Part shown: positions 5,334 through 5,575 of the stretch, in pieces | Position numbering within the stretch: position 1 is the first letter of the stretch | Layout of the letters: each line of letters begins with the position of its first letter | NCBI GenBank assembly: GCA_035353235.1 | Contig: DAOPZG010000161.1 | Span: forward strand, 1-5,575 | Reading direction: 5' to 3' | From: CAXXOK01 sp035353235 | Lineage (GTDB): Bacteria; Bacillota; Clostridia; Christensenellales; Aristaeellaceae | Length of the DNA: 5,575 nt | Program-made: the position numbers and the translations under genes | The notes under the pieces: model-generated | The model's input: only the letters and a program-made list of their open reading frames with translations | The model's database searches: none | What the model was told of the DNA's origin: nothing

Positions 5334-5575
5334 ATGAGTAACGAGCTGATGCATTATGGCGTTAAGGGTATGCGATGGGGCGTTATTAACGGTGTCGCAA
5401 GATCCTCTGGGGATATTGTTCGGGAGACGGCAAAGCTCGCGGAGAGCAAGGGAAAGCGAGCCGCGGAAAGAAAAAAAGCGATTTCTTCCATGACGGATAA
5501 TGAATTACGAGAACGAGTCAGTAGGCTTAACCTGGAAAAGCAGTATTCGACTTTGAGCCAGGAATCCATATCCAA
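5334..5575 (+). CDS. HYGVKGMRWG-motif phage protein (3' partial)
   Basis: The first 80 codons of a protein that runs past the window's end. The ATG is set by AGGAGG at 5321-5326, 7 nt upstream. Residues 5-17 (LMHYGVKGMRWGV) are the peptide that recurs in many phage proteins of Clostridia-type hosts, often in or near head-morphogenesis genes. After it comes a strongly charged helical region (about 28-80), rich in Lys, Arg and Glu. It includes a segment with TDNELRERVSRL and a following EKQY, a pattern also familiar from this phage family. No enzyme motif is seen in the visible part. The location downstream of a head-tail connector supports a minor head or virion-associated role, inferred from context. 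Because the gene is cut, any C-terminal enzymatic domain would not be visible. Confidence 0.8.
   Translation, partial: MSNELMHYGVKGMRWGVINGVARSSGDIVRETAKLAESKGKRAAERKKAISSMTDNELRERVSRLNLEKQYSTLSQESIS

Overview
The window is a piece of a bacteriophage or prophage genome, most likely from a Firmicutes (Clostridia-type, possibly gut) host. The reasons are a gp6-like head-tail connector, an HNH endonuclease, a protein opening with the HYGVKGMRWG peptide common in phages of these bacteria, tight same-strand gene packing, strong AGGAGG-type ribosome binding sites, and GC content that looks near one half by eye. All eight genes are on the plus strand. The sequence cannot show whether this is a free phage or an integrated prophage: no integrase, attachment site, tRNA, CRISPR array or insertion sequence is visible.

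Block 1 (1-3462) is a tightly coupled transcription unit. It holds the 3' end of a PD-(D/E)XK (RecB/Cas4-type) nuclease; then, 2 nt later, a 934-residue protein with the signature of the multisubunit/YonO-type RNA polymerase catalytic barrel (RxP upstream of ADFDGD); then, 4 nt later, an 84-residue acidic phage protein of unknown role. The polymerase-like protein has two helix-turn-helix segments near its N-terminus and one at its C-terminus. It begins with an HYG...WG peptide resembling the start of the last protein in the window.

Block 2 (3463-3681) is a 219-nt non-coding gap with a GC-rich 9-bp hairpin and a second dyad. It is the only sizeable intergenic region and a natural place for a phage-specific promoter, a packaging (cos/pac) site or a structured RNA.

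Block 3 (3682-4792) carries a small coiled-coil phage protein, an HNH endonuclease overlapping it, and a gp6-like head-tail connector. This is the virion assembly/packaging neighbourhood.

Block 4 (4779-5312) is a self-contained 'moron'-like unit. A near-consensus sigma-A promoter (TTGACG, 17-nt spacer, TGcTACAAT), a gene for a small secreted protein and a strong intrinsic terminator sit within the structural gene string. It is therefore a candidate lysogenic-conversion gene.

Block 5 (5334 to the end) is the start of the HYGVKGMRWG protein, a probable head-associated phage protein.

The most interesting reading is that this phage encodes its own single-chain double-psi-beta-barrel RNA polymerase with built-in DNA-binding domains. 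It shares an N-terminal peptide with a presumed structural protein, which raises the possibility that the polymerase is carried in the virion or docked to the head. The catalytic motif and the shared peptide are visible in the sequence; virion packaging and promoter choice are inference.
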